Shown here piece after piece: positions 1 through 6,707 of a stretch of DNA of 7,751 nucleotides. Both the position numbers and the translations under genes were made by a program. The DNA is from Pseudomonadota bacterium (GTDB lineage Bacteria; Pseudomonadota; Alphaproteobacteria; Rhizobiales; Hyphomicrobiaceae), in contig JAEVZQ010000478.1 in the NCBI GenBank assembly GCA_023392135.1, forward strand, positions 1 through 7,751. Direction: 5' to 3'. A model generated the notes under the pieces. It was not told the origin of the DNA and did not search any database. It saw only the letters and a program-made list of their open reading frames with translations. The stretch's first letter is position 1. Every line of letters starts with the position of its first letter.

Positions 1-148
1 CGATGTAGGCGCCGAGCATGTAGAAGCTCGCATGCGCGAAGTTCAGCACGCCCATCAGGCCGAAGATGAGCGTCAGGCCCGAGGACACCATGAACAGCAG
101 CAGTCCGTAGATGACGCCGTTCAGAGCCGAGATGATCAGGAATTCCAT
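1..148 (-). CDS. LivH-type branched-chain amino acid ABC transporter permease, N-terminal fragment
   Basis: Only the first 49 codons are inside the window; the gene continues past the left edge. The translation begins MEFLIISALNGVIYGLLLFM and contains the family hallmark GLMGVLNFAHASFYMLGAY, which is the first membrane segment and following loop of LivH permeases of the HAAT (hydrophobic amino acid transporter) family. In that family LivH and LivM form the inner-membrane channel for substrates handed over by a periplasmic binding protein. The ATG is preceded by GAGG eight bases upstream. It lies 185 bases downstream of the binding-protein gene on the same strand and is very probably in the same operon. 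HAAT transporters also carry urea, amides and aromatic or hydroxy acids, so the substrate cannot be read from this fragment. The family assignment is secure. Confidence 0.9.
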   Translation of the reverse strand, partial: MEFLIISALNGVIYGLLLFMVSSGLTLIFGLMGVLNFAHASFYMLGAYI

Positions 149-333
149 GGTGCGAGCCTCGAGAGTCGTCCCGGTTCAGGTCGAAGCGGCAGCCGCACGC
201 ACCTCATGAACCTCTCCTGGGAGAGGTCTGATCTGCAGCAACCGATCACGGATTTGACCCAATCGTATCGAAAGCATACGCGGGATGCGGAGATTCATGC
301 CCCGCATCCCTCGGTTTCTCACGAGCCTCGTTC
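149..333 (-). other. Intercistronic region with three stem-loops between binding-protein and permease genes
   Basis: No gene is visible here. Read leftward from the binding-protein stop there are three inverted repeats: GGGATGCGG/CCGCATCCC (282-290 with 302-310, 11-base loop), CGTAT/ATACG (264-268 with 276-280), and ACCTCTC/GAGAGGT (210-216 with 221-227, 4-base loop). None is followed by a clear U-run, so they are not textbook intrinsic terminators. In ABC operons, hairpins between the binding-protein gene and the permease genes commonly stabilise the upstream message or trim downstream expression, giving an excess of the periplasmic protein. That role here is inferred from position and structure. 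Confidence 0.6.
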
Positions 334-1572
334 TCAGGACGGGCGATCCATCTTGCAGGACGTCTGGACCGGATAGATCGCGTCGGGACCCGAGATGACC
401 TCGACGACCCCGAACCCGAGCTTCGTGTCGTCGACCGGATACTTCGGGTTCTCGACGACCTTCGATACCACAACCGGAATGATCGCCTGATGATCCTCTG
501 CGCGAACGCTGATCTTGCCGATCGCCGTCTCGATCGAGGCCTTCTCCAGCGCCTTGGCGATCTCGGTCACGCTGATCTCGCCGCCCTTGAAGTCGACGGT
601 CTTCAGCGCCTCGCCCAGCGTCTTGATGGCATTGACCGTCTGCGGCTCGATGTAGACGGGCAGATGACCAGTGGCCGCCTTATAGGCTTCGGGGAAGCCC
701 GTGCTGTCGGCCTCGATGTTGTAGGGATGGGCGACATAGTGGCCGAGCGCCGTCTGACCGGCATTGGCGATGTTGCCGACCTGATCCAGGAAGGTCGTAG
801 CGAACCGCACCTTGAGGCCGGCATCACCCGTCGCCTTCATCAGGAGCAGCAGGTCGTTCGACCAGTTGCCGGTGATCACCGTATCCGGGTTCGCCGCCTT
901 GATCTTGGCGACGAAGGGCGAGAAGTCCTGGATCTTGTTCACCTCGTGCAGAACGGTCTCGACCACCTCATAGCCACCGGCCTTGGCGGCCGCCTTGGTG
1001 GCGTCCTCCATGTCGCGGCCCCAGGAGTAGTTCTGGTTGATCGCGTAGACACGCTTGCCGAGCTCACCCGCCTTCTTCATGGCGTTGACGAGCGCGTTGA
1101 CGCGCATCGGCGCGGTGGTGGTGAAGCGGAAGTGATAGAAGTGGCACTTGTCGCCGGTGAGCTCCAGCGCCTCTGCGCCGAGGTTGATGAACATCACCTC
1201 GTTGCCCGGATTGCGGATGTTGTGCTTGCGCACATCCTCCGTGACCTGTCCGGCGATGGCCGAGGAGGCTCCCTGCAGCACGATGTGGACACCGTCGGCG
1301 ACGGCCTGCTTGAACTTGTCCGCCGCGCCCGTCGTACCGCCCGCGTTGTCGTACTCGATGACCTCGATCGGCGCGCCGTTGAAGCCGCCGTTATTATTGA
1401 TATCGTCCACGACGAACTGCGCGGCGGCCGCGAACAGCCGGCCGGTCGAGGTCTGCGAACCCGACAGCGACTCGATGATGCCGATCTTGAGCGCCTCCGC
1501 GTGCCCCGCGCCTGCGGACAACCCGAGCGCCACTGCCGCGCCAATGGCGAGGCCAAGCGATTTTCCTCTCAT
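334..1572 (-). CDS. Branched-chain amino acid-type ABC transporter substrate-binding protein
   Basis: A 412-residue periplasmic receptor of the type I (Peripla_BP_6, LivJ/LivK-like) fold. Residues 1-25 are a signal peptide: basic MRGK, a hydrophobic Ala/Gly/Leu core, and a GHA cleavage site before Glu26. The mature start ALKIGIIESLSGSQTSTG is the usual first strand and ligand loop; DDINNNGG and the GASSAIAGQ segment follow the family pattern, and INQNYSWGRDM starts the second lobe. The ATG has GGGAG six bases upstream and overlaps the stop of the AroE-like gene as ATGA, implying translational coupling. The LivH-type permease follows. Two cysteines remain after processing, Cys143 and Cys406, which could form a disulfide. 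The ligand is unknown: HAAT receptors of this length bind amino acids, amides, or aromatic and hydroxy acids, and the enzyme next door suggests a carboxylate other than leucine. Fold and role are confident, ligand is not. Confidence 0.93.
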   Translation of the reverse strand: MRGKSLGLAIGAAVALGLSAGAGHAEALKIGIIESLSGSQTSTGRLFAAAAQFVVDDINNNGGFNGAPIEVIEYDNAGGTTGAADKFKQAVADGVHIVLQGASSAIAGQVTEDVRKHNIRNPGNEVMFINLGAEALELTGDKCHFYHFRFTTTAPMRVNALVNAMKKAGELGKRVYAINQNYSWGRDMEDATKAAAKAGGYEVVETVLHEVNKIQDFSPFVAKIKAANPDTVITGNWSNDLLLLMKATGDAGLKVRFATTFLDQVGNIANAGQTALGHYVAHPYNIEADSTGFPEAYKAATGHLPVYIEPQTVNAIKTLGEALKTVDFKGGEISVTEIAKALEKASIETAIGKISVRAEDHQAIIPVVVSKVVENPKYPVDDTKLGFGVVEVISGPDAIYPVQTSCKMDRPS

Positions 1573-2411
1573 GAGATTCTCCCGTTTCTCCCTGCTGGTT
1601 CGTGCTTGAATTCGGCGGCTTGGGCCGCCACCCCCAGAAAGCCCGCCAAGAGGCGGACCTGCGCATCGAGCATGTGACGACCGAGATGCACCCGGCAGCC
1701 CCTGGCTTGCGCGGCTTCGATGAATGGCGTGCGCTCCGGCTTCATGACGACCTCGGCGACGGTCATGTCCGGGCGTAGCAGATCGGGGTCGAGCGGTAGC
1801 GGATCGTCAGCCCCGAGGCCGAGAGAGGTGGCGTTCACCACGAGATCGTGACCGCTCGGATCGGGTGGCCCGTCCGCGACCCGGCAGGCCGGAAAGGCAG
1901 CGGCGATGCGGGCGGCCAATGCCCGGGCCTTGTCTTTTGTCCGGTTGGCGATTGTGAGTGTGCTGATCCGCCGGCCGGCGAGCGAGGCAGCGATGGCCGA
2001 GGCAGCGCCACCGGCACCGAGCAGCAGGACCTTGCGGCCCTCGGGCTCGATGCCCTCTGCGACGAGCCCGCCCAGAAAGCCTTTGCCATCGAACATGTCG
2101 CAGACGAAGCGCCCGTCTTCATTGCGGCGGATCGCATTGGCCGAACCGACGAGGCGGGCCTCGTCGAGCGCCTCATCGCACAGGTCCACCACCGCCGACT
2201 TATGCGGCACGGTGACGATGAGGCCAGCGAAATTATGCAGCTGCCGGACGGCGTCGAGAACGGAGGCGAGCCCGGCACTGGCGACCTGCATAGGCACGAT
2301 GACCGCATCAACTCCGTGCTCGGCGAAGTAGGCATTCATGATCTGGGGCGTGCGGACGTGGGCCACCGGGTCCGCGATGATACCCAGGATCCGCGTCGTG
2401 CCCCTGATCAT
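1569..2411 (-). CDS. AroE-like oxidoreductase (shikimate/quinate dehydrogenase family)
   Basis: A 280-residue protein, the usual AroE length. The N-terminal substrate domain carries ADPVAHVRTPQIMN (13-26) and VTVPHK (66-71); the NAD(P) domain has LLLGAGGAASA (129-139) followed by an ANRTKDKA segment, the Asn-Arg-Thr type associated with NADP in this family; the C-terminus has HMLDAQ with Gln251. The catalytic Lys71 and Asp108 (E. coli Lys65 and Asp102) and Asn92 are kept. The shikimate-binding Ser-x-Ser is Val19-x-Thr21, the Asn of NVTxPxK is Ile65, and the NTD before GxG is MFD. This points to an AroE paralogue acting on a shikimate- or quinate-like acid in catabolism, not the biosynthetic enzyme. 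The chosen ATG has AAGGG upstream and lies just before the family N-terminal strand; the reading frame stays open far upstream, but only antisense to the SDR and regulator genes. The stop overlaps the binding-protein start by four bases. Confidence 0.88.
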   Translation of the reverse strand: MIRGTTRILGIIADPVAHVRTPQIMNAYFAEHGVDAVIVPMQVASAGLASVLDAVRQLHNFAGLIVTVPHKSAVVDLCDEALDEARLVGSANAIRRNEDGRFVCDMFDGKGFLGGLVAEGIEPEGRKVLLLGAGGAASAIAASLAGRRISTLTIANRTKDKARALAARIAAAFPACRVADGPPDPSGHDLVVNATSLGLGADDPLPLDPDLLRPDMTVAEVVMKPERTPFIEAAQARGCRVHLGRHMLDAQVRLLAGFLGVAAQAAEFKHEPAGRNGRIS

Positions 2412-2481
2412 TGGCCCACCCTTCGCACATCCCGCTGGTTGCCCCGGTCGTCTCGATACCGGCCGCCTCACTCTGAGCATC

Positions 2482-2510
2482 ATGTTGCCACTTATCTGCT
2501 TATCTGACAA
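2482..2510 (-). promoter_or_regulatory. Candidate sigma-70-type promoter for the AroE-like/importer operon
   Basis: On the minus strand TTGTCA (2510-2505) lies exactly 17 bases from CAACAT (2487-2482). The first matches the TTGACA -35 box at five of six positions; the second keeps the A at position 2 and the A and T at positions 5 and 6 of TATAAT. Transcription would begin near 2475, leaving a leader of about 60 bases before the ATG at 2411. This is a pattern match only. Confidence 0.35.
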
Positions 2511-2511
2511 G
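2491..2511. promoter_or_regulatory. Candidate GntR/FCD operator: tandem CTTATCTG with near-palindrome
   Basis: CTTATCTG occurs twice back to back (2491-2498 and 2499-2506), and the second copy continues into CTTATCTGACAAG (2499-2511), a 13-base near-palindrome with five of six pairs matching around 2505. Read on the minus strand the core is TTGTCAGATAA, one base from the TNGTNNNACNA pattern typical of FadR/FCD-family operators. It overlaps the candidate -35 box of the leftward promoter, the right place for repression by the regulator encoded nearby. Binding is inferred. Confidence 0.4.
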
Positions 2512-2552
2512 TTGCTTGGCCTTAATCCAGGTAGCGATTTGCCGAAGCACTC

Positions 2553-2570
2553 TGCCAACGTTAGTTGGCA
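2553..2570. promoter_or_regulatory. Perfect 7-4-7 palindrome, candidate operator
   Basis: TGCCAACGTTAGTTGGCA has arms of seven bases that are exact reverse complements around GTTA. It sits 49 bases upstream of the SDR ATG, in the expected leader or promoter of the rightward operon, and is well suited to a dimeric regulator; it could also form a short RNA hairpin. The arms do not fit the usual FadR-type GT...AC arrangement, so a regulator other than the neighbouring one is possible. The in-frame TTG at 2565 lies inside it, which argues against that codon being the SDR start. Confidence 0.5.
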
Positions 2571-2618
2571 CCGGACGGACCGCCCCTCGAGTCCAAGACC
2601 ATCGAGGAAAAGCGCGCG

Positions 2619-3386
2619 ATGCCGGCAACTGCAAGGAACGATGAGATGTTCGATTTCGCGGGCAAGGTGCTGGTCTTGACCGGCGCGAACGGAGCCATTC
2701 CGCGCGCCGTCGCATCGACCTTCTTCGATCTCGGCGCGAGCCTCGTTCTGACCGACATCGAAAGTGAGGAGCTCGCCGCATTTGCGAGGACGCTCGACCC
2801 CGCTGGCGACCGTATCCTCATGCTGCGCCAGGATGCGCGCGAGCCGTCGGATGCAGCGCGCGTCGCCGATGCGTGCACCGAGCGCTTTGGCGGAGCGGAC
2901 TTCCTGGTGACAGGCGCCGGGCTCTATCGTGACCAGCTCGTCGCGACCATGAGCGATGCGCAGTGGCGCGAGTCGATCGGCATCAATCTCGACGGTGTTT
3001 TCTACACCTGCCGCGCCATCGCGCCGCTGCTGCGCGACGGCGGGGCCATCGTCAACATCGCCTCCATGGCGGGCCACCGCGGCAGCTATCAGCATAGCCA
3101 TTACGCGGCGGCCAAGGGTGCAGTTCTGACCTTCTCGCGCAGCCTCGCGCTCGAGCTCGCGCCGCGAATCCGTGTCAATGCGGTGTCGCCCGGGCTCATC
3201 GACACGCCGCTCGTCCAACCGTTGCTTGCGGCGCGCGGCAACGAGTTGATCGCTGCGACCCCGCTCAAGCGGTTGGGCACGCCGGAGGAGGTCGCGCGCG
3301 CGATTGCGTTCTTGTGCAGTGACTGGGCCAGCTTCATCGATGGCGAGACGCTGCATATCAATGGTGGACTCTACATTGCGAGTTGA
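2619..3386 (+). CDS. Short-chain dehydrogenase/reductase (SDR family)
   Basis: A 255-residue single-domain Rossmann enzyme of classical SDR length that should oxidise an alcohol or reduce a ketone with NAD(H): Asp46 at the end of the second strand (VLTD) is the usual mark of NAD over NADP. The catalytic set is complete: Asn123 (INLDGVF), Ser149 (NIASMAG), Tyr162 and Lys166 (YAAAK), followed by VNAVSPGLIDTP and the C-terminal GETLHINGG. Two cofactor motifs are abnormal. TGxxxGxG reads TGANGAIP (21-28), with Ala and Pro in place of the second and third glycines, and NNAG reads TGAG (98-101). The ATG at 2619 has GAGGAAA upstream; an in-frame TTG at 2565 lies inside a palindrome and an ATG at 2646 is also possible. 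The regulator gene follows after 9 bases. The substrate is unknown; context suggests a hydroxy acid related to that of the AroE-like enzyme. Confidence 0.9.
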   Translation: MPATARNDEMFDFAGKVLVLTGANGAIPRAVASTFFDLGASLVLTDIESEELAAFARTLDPAGDRILMLRQDAREPSDAARVADACTERFGGADFLVTGAGLYRDQLVATMSDAQWRESIGINLDGVFYTCRAIAPLLRDGGAIVNIASMAGHRGSYQHSHYAAAKGAVLTFSRSLALELAPRIRVNAVSPGLIDTPLVQPLLAARGNELIAATPLKRLGTPEEVARAIAFLCSDWASFIDGETLHINGGLYIAS

Positions 3387-3395
3387 CAGCCGAAA

Positions 3396-4160
3396 ATGGC
3401 AGGCAGGAAATCGATAGACCTCGAGGGAGCAGGTTCTGTTCCGCTCGTCCGGCCTTTGGGCCTGCCGGACGAAATCGCCAGGCTCCTGCGCAACGAGATC
3501 CTGAAGGGCACCCTGAAGCCCGGCGACAAGCTCCCCTCGGAGCAGCAGCTCTGCCGCATGTTCGGCGTCTCGAGGCCGGTCGTGCGGGAGGCGATCTCGA
3601 GGCTCAAGTATGACGGCGTGCTCGAGTCCTTCCAGGGGCGGGGCGTGTTCGTGCGGGGAGACGGCAGCGGCCGATCCTTCCGCATCGACGAACCCAACCT
3701 CGACGATCAGAGCGAGCTTGCCCACGTCATCGAGCTTCTGGTCGCGATCGAAGGTGCAGCTACGGGGCTTGCCGCAGCCCGCAGAAGCAAGCAGGAGCTC
3801 GAGGCGATCAAGAAGGCGCTCGCCGCCATGGCCACAGCCATCGATAAGGGGCTGAACGGCGTCGATGAGGACGTAACCTTCCATCGCACCATTGTGGAGG
3901 CGACCCGAAATCCCTTCTTCATCGCCCTGGTCACCTTCCTCGAGAGCCGTGTGCGCAATCTCATCCGCGCTGCACGCACCAACACCGCCCGCTACGAAGG
4001 CCTGGCCTACAAGGTTCAGGAGGAGCACGAGGCGATCTATGAGGCCATTGCCGCAGGCGACCCCGATGCGGCCAAGGCGGCTGCGGAATGCCATCTGCGC
4101 AATGCAGCCGGACGGTTGAAGCTCTACCAGGAGGAGCGGAGCAAGGTCGACAAGGCATAA
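3396..4160 (+). CDS. GntR-family transcriptional regulator, FCD (FadR-type) class
   Basis: A 254-residue DNA-binding regulator. Residues about 24-87 form the GntR winged helix: LPDEIARLLRNEILKG, GDKLPSEQQLCRMFGVSR, VVREAISRL, and the wing GVLESFQGRGVFV. Residues about 110-245 form the all-helical FCD ligand domain. The family metal ligands are visible as Asp159 and His163 (DVTFH), His211 (EEHEAIYEAI) and His233 (AECHLRNA); in FCD proteins they hold a divalent metal that contacts a carboxylate effector, so the effector is probably an organic acid. The ATG lies 9 bases after the SDR stop and has no obvious Shine-Dalgarno, suggesting translation by reinitiation from the SDR. By position it most likely controls its own operon and the divergent importer operon through the 2412-2618 region. 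Whether it represses or activates cannot be told, though repression lifted by substrate is usual. Confidence 0.93.
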   Translation: MAGRKSIDLEGAGSVPLVRPLGLPDEIARLLRNEILKGTLKPGDKLPSEQQLCRMFGVSRPVVREAISRLKYDGVLESFQGRGVFVRGDGSGRSFRIDEPNLDDQSELAHVIELLVAIEGAATGLAAARRSKQELEAIKKALAAMATAIDKGLNGVDEDVTFHRTIVEATRNPFFIALVTFLESRVRNLIRAARTNTARYEGLAYKVQEEHEAIYEAIAAGDPDAAKAAAECHLRNAAGRLKLYQEERSKVDKA

Positions 4161-4313
4161 TGCCGGCCAAAATGTTGGTCCCGTGGCCATTCTCGCTCCC
4201 AAGGCACCTGATAGTTCGTTTCAACCCGGCGGCCATGGCAAGACACGGCTTCGCAGGGAAAGAGAATCGCGCCATTTACCGGCGCTCTGCGTGGGCGAGA
4301 TCGCGAGGACTCA
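4161..4313. other. Spacer between regulator and tex
   Basis: No convincing terminator or promoter is visible in this 153-base gap. A weak stem GCGCC/GGCGC (4269-4273 with 4281-4285) lies in the tex leader. An open frame starting at 4160, whose ATG overlaps the regulator stop, continues into tex in another frame and is treated as chance. Confidence 0.5.
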
Positions 4314-6614
4314 ATGGAGAAAATCAACCAGCGCATCGCAGGGGAGCTTGGCGTCGCCGTAGGCCAAGTCGCGGCGGCGGTGGCGCTTTTGGGCGAAGGC
4401 GCGACCGTGCCGTTCATCGCACGCTACCGGAAGGAGAAGACCGGCGGCCTCGACGACACGCAGCTGAGGAAGCTGGAAGAACGCCTCGGTTACTTGCGCG
4501 AGCTGGAGGATCGCCGCGCAACCGTTCTCAAGAGCATCGAGGAACAGGGCAAGCTGACGCCCGATCTCGCCCGCTCGATCTCCGCCGCCGAAACAAAAGT
4601 CGAGCTGGAGGACCTCTATGCGCCGTACAAGCCCAAGCGGCGGACCCGGGCGCAAATTGCGCGAGAGGCCGGGCTAGAGCCCCTAGCTGATACTCTGCTC
4701 AAAAACCCGGCTTTAGAGCCAGAGGCCGAAGCCGCGAAGTTCGTCGACGCCGAGAAAGGCGTGGCCGACACCAAGGCCGCGCTCGAGGGAGCCCGCCACA
4801 TCCTCATCGAGCGCATCGGCGAGGACGCTGGGCTTGTCGGCTCCTTACGCGAGTGGCTGTGGGTCGAAGGCGTGCTCACCTCGAAGGTACTGAAGGGGAA
4901 GACAACGGAAGGAGCCAAGTTCTCCGACTACTTCGATTTCAGCCAGCGCATCAAGGACATGCCTTCGCACCGGGCGCTCGCCATTCTGCGCGGCCGCAAC
5001 GAGGGCATCCTCGATATCGATCTCGACGTTGCGTACGAGGCCGGAAAACCGCATCCAGCCGAGCTCAAGATCCGAGCCGCCTTCGGCATTGCCGATCGGG
5101 GCCGGCCGGCAGACAAGTGGCTCGCCGACACGGTCCGCCTGGCTTGGAAGGCGAAGCTTGCCATTTCGCTCAGTGTCGATTTGCTGATGCGTCTCAAGGA
5201 GCGCGCCGACGGCGAGGCGATCTCGGTATTTTCAAAAAACCTCAAGGACTTGCTGCTCGCGGCGCCTGCCGGCCCGCGCGTAACGATGGGGCTCGACCCC
5301 GGCTTCCGCACCGGCGTCAAGGTCGCGGTGGTGGACCAGACCGGCAAGCTGGTCGACACGGCGACCATCTACCCGCACGAGCCCCAACGCGACTGGCAGG
5401 GCGCACTCGCCACGCTGGCTGCCCTTTGCATGAAGCACAAGGTCGATCTCGTCAGCGTCGGCAATGGCACGGCGAGCCGCGAGACCGACAAACTGGTCGC
5501 TGAGCTGATAGCCAAGATGCCCCAGTTGAAGCTCACCAAGGTGATCGTGTCAGAGGCGGGTGCCTCCGTCTACTCGGCCTCCGAGCTGGCGGCGAACGAG
5601 TTTCCCGATCTCGACGTCAGCCTGCGCGGTGCCGTTTCGATTGCTCGCCGCCTGCAGGACCCTCTTGGCGAGCTGGTCAAGATCGAGCCGAAGGCCATCG
5701 GCGTTGGACAATACCAGCACGATGTCGACCAGACCGGGCTCGCCCGCTCGCTCGATGGGGTGGTCGAGGATTGCGTCAACTCGGTCGGCGTTGATGTGAA
5801 CACCGCGTCGGCCCCGCTGCTGGCGCGCGTATCCGGCCTCAACCGGACGCTCGCCGCCAATATCGTCGTGTTCCGCGATGAAAATGGCGCGTTCAAATCG
5901 CGCAGCTCTCTGAAGAAGGTGCCGCGACTCGGGCCGAAGGCCTTTGAGCAGGCAGCCGGATTCCTGCGGATCATGAACGGCAAGAACCCGCTCGATGCTT
6001 CGGCGGTTCATCCCGAAGCTTACCCAGTGGTGGAGAGGATTGCCGAGACGACAGGACGGCCCTTGAAGTCTCTCATCGGTGACCGGGCGCTGCTCAAAAC
6101 CCTCAAGCCGGCCACCTTCGCCGATGCCACATTCGGCATTCCCACCGTGACCGATATTCTCGCCGAGTTGGAGAAGCCCGGCCGCGACCCGCGCCCCGAA
6201 TTCAAGACGGCCTCCTTCCAGGAGGGCGTCGAGAAGATCTCAGACCTGAAGCCCGGCATGCAGCTCGAAGGCGTCGTCACCAACGTCGCCGCATTCGGCG
6301 CCTTCGTCGATATCGGCGTTCATCAGGACGGGCTGGTGCACATCTCCGAGCTGTCGGATCGATTCGTCAAGGACCCGCGCGAGGTGGTGAAGGCAGGCGA
6401 CGTGGTCAAGGTGCGGGTCAAGGATGTCGATGTCGAGCGCAAGCGTATTGCACTGACCATGAAGTCGGGCGCGGTCGATCGGTCCGCTCCAAACAACGCC
6501 CGCCTATCGAGCACGCCCAATCGCGCGCGCAACAGCTCCCCGCAAAGATCGCCCGACACCCCAGGCGAGAGCGCGCTGGCTGCAGCGCTCCGGCGTGCGC
6601 AGGAGCGGAAATAG
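4314..6614 (+). CDS. tex: Tex family RNA-binding transcription accessory protein
   Basis: A 766-residue protein of normal Tex length. The N-terminal Tex helical region opens with [14 protein letters not shown] and contains [19 protein letters not shown] and [16 protein letters not shown] YqgF/RuvC-like fold begins near residue 323 ([17 protein letters not shown]). Paired helix-hairpin-helix motifs start near 495 ([15 protein letters not shown] and later [21 protein letters not shown]). An S1 RNA-binding domain spans about 645-717 ([28 protein letters not shown]). The last roughly 50 residues are a Ser/Pro/Arg/Asn-rich, probably disordered tail ending in a short Ala/Arg helix. Tex proteins bind nucleic acid and are linked to transcription and RNA metabolism. 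The ATG has GAGGA four bases upstream. Leu codons CTA, CTA and TTA cluster at 4674-4715, unlike the rest of the gene. Its role is probably general and unrelated to the catabolic locus on its left. Confidence 0.97.
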   Translation: MEKINQRIAGELGVAVGQVAAAVALLGEGATVPFIARYRKEKTGGLDDTQLRKLEERLGYLRELEDRRATVLKSIEEQGKLTPDLARSISAAETKVELEDLYAPYKPKRRTRAQIAREAGLEPLADTLLKNPALEPEAEAAKFVDAEKGVADTKAALEGARHILIERIGEDAGLVGSLREWLWVEGVLTSKVLKGKTTEGAKFSDYFDFSQRIKDMPSHRALAILRGRNEGILDIDLDVAYEAGKPHPAELKIRAAFGIADRGRPADKWLADTVRLAWKAKLAISLSVDLLMRLKERADGEAISVFSKNLKDLLLAAPAGPRVTMGLDPGFRTGVKVAVVDQTGKLVDTATIYPHEPQRDWQGALATLAALCMKHKVDLVSVGNGTASRETDKLVAELIAKMPQLKLTKVIVSEAGASVYSASELAANEFPDLDVSLRGAVSIARRLQDPLGELVKIEPKAIGVGQYQHDVDQTGLARSLDGVVEDCVNSVGVDVNTASAPLLARVSGLNRTLAANIVVFRDENGAFKSRSSLKKVPRLGPKAFEQAAGFLRIMNGKNPLDASAVHPEAYPVVERIAETTGRPLKSLIGDRALLKTLKPATFADATFGIPTVTDILAELEKPGRDPRPEFKTASFQEGVEKISDLKPGMQLEGVVTNVAAFGAFVDIGVHQDGLVHISELSDRFVKDPREVVKAGDVVKVRVKDVDVERKRIALTMKSGAVDRSAPNNARLSSTPNRARNSSPQRSPDTPGESALAAALRRAQERK

Positions 6615-6684
6615 CAATGGGCCGCTCGTCGGATGGTGTTCTGGCCAGCGCGTCCACAGGTTGTGAAAACCCGGATATTCAGTC

Positions 6685-6695
6685 GAACATTGTTC
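6685..6695. promoter_or_regulatory. Perfect 11-base palindrome upstream of the small peptide gene
   Basis: GAACATTGTTC is fully symmetric around its central T. It lies 45 bases upstream of the 38-codon gene in the most AT-rich part of the gap (TGTTCAGCTAATTTGATC), where a promoter would be expected, so it could be an operator. It is one base short of the GAAC-N4-GTTC LexA box of Gram-positive bacteria and does not fit the GTTC-N7-GTTC box of alphaproteobacteria. The cognate regulator is unknown. Confidence 0.3.
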
Positions 6696-6707
6696 AGCTA
6701 ATTTGAT

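Larger units (their letters stand above)
2412..2618. promoter_or_regulatory. Divergent intergenic control region
   Basis: This spacer separates the leftward importer/AroE-like operon from the rightward SDR/regulator operon, so it should hold both promoters and the operator for the adjacent GntR-type regulator. Its middle (about 2480-2550) is more AT-rich than the flanking genes. It contains the tandem repeat and near-palindrome at 2491-2511, a leftward promoter-like pair at 2482-2510, a perfect palindrome at 2553-2570, and a weak CCGGT/ACCGG hairpin (2444-2448 with 2458-2462) in the expected leader of the AroE-like gene. A rightward promoter is not clear; CTTAAT at 2521-2526 is a possible -10 without a good -35. 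Confidence 0.7.

Noticed and set aside
490..1677. 395-codon plus-strand open frame
   Set aside because: It is the mirror of the binding-protein gene, with the low-complexity Arg/Asp/Leu/Gly composition typical of antisense frames in GC-rich DNA and no ribosome site or domain.
2565..2618. TTG start extending the SDR by 18 residues
   Set aside because: The codon lies inside a perfect palindrome, lacks a ribosome site, and the extension adds nothing recognisable to the SDR fold.
2412..4202. Upstream extension of the AroE-like reading frame to 877 codons on the minus strand
   Set aside because: The extra part is antisense to the SDR and GntR genes, which have clear family motifs, has no recognisable domain, and a good start with a ribosome site exists at 2411.
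4160..4690. Open frame whose ATG overlaps the regulator stop (TAATG)
   Set aside because: It runs about 375 bases into tex in another frame, is rich in Arg, and shows no family motif; tex itself is unambiguous.
6651..6666. TCCACAGGTTGTGA as a DnaA-box-like or origin signal
   Set aside because: Only six bases match half of a DnaA box, there is no second box, and no replication gene is nearby.
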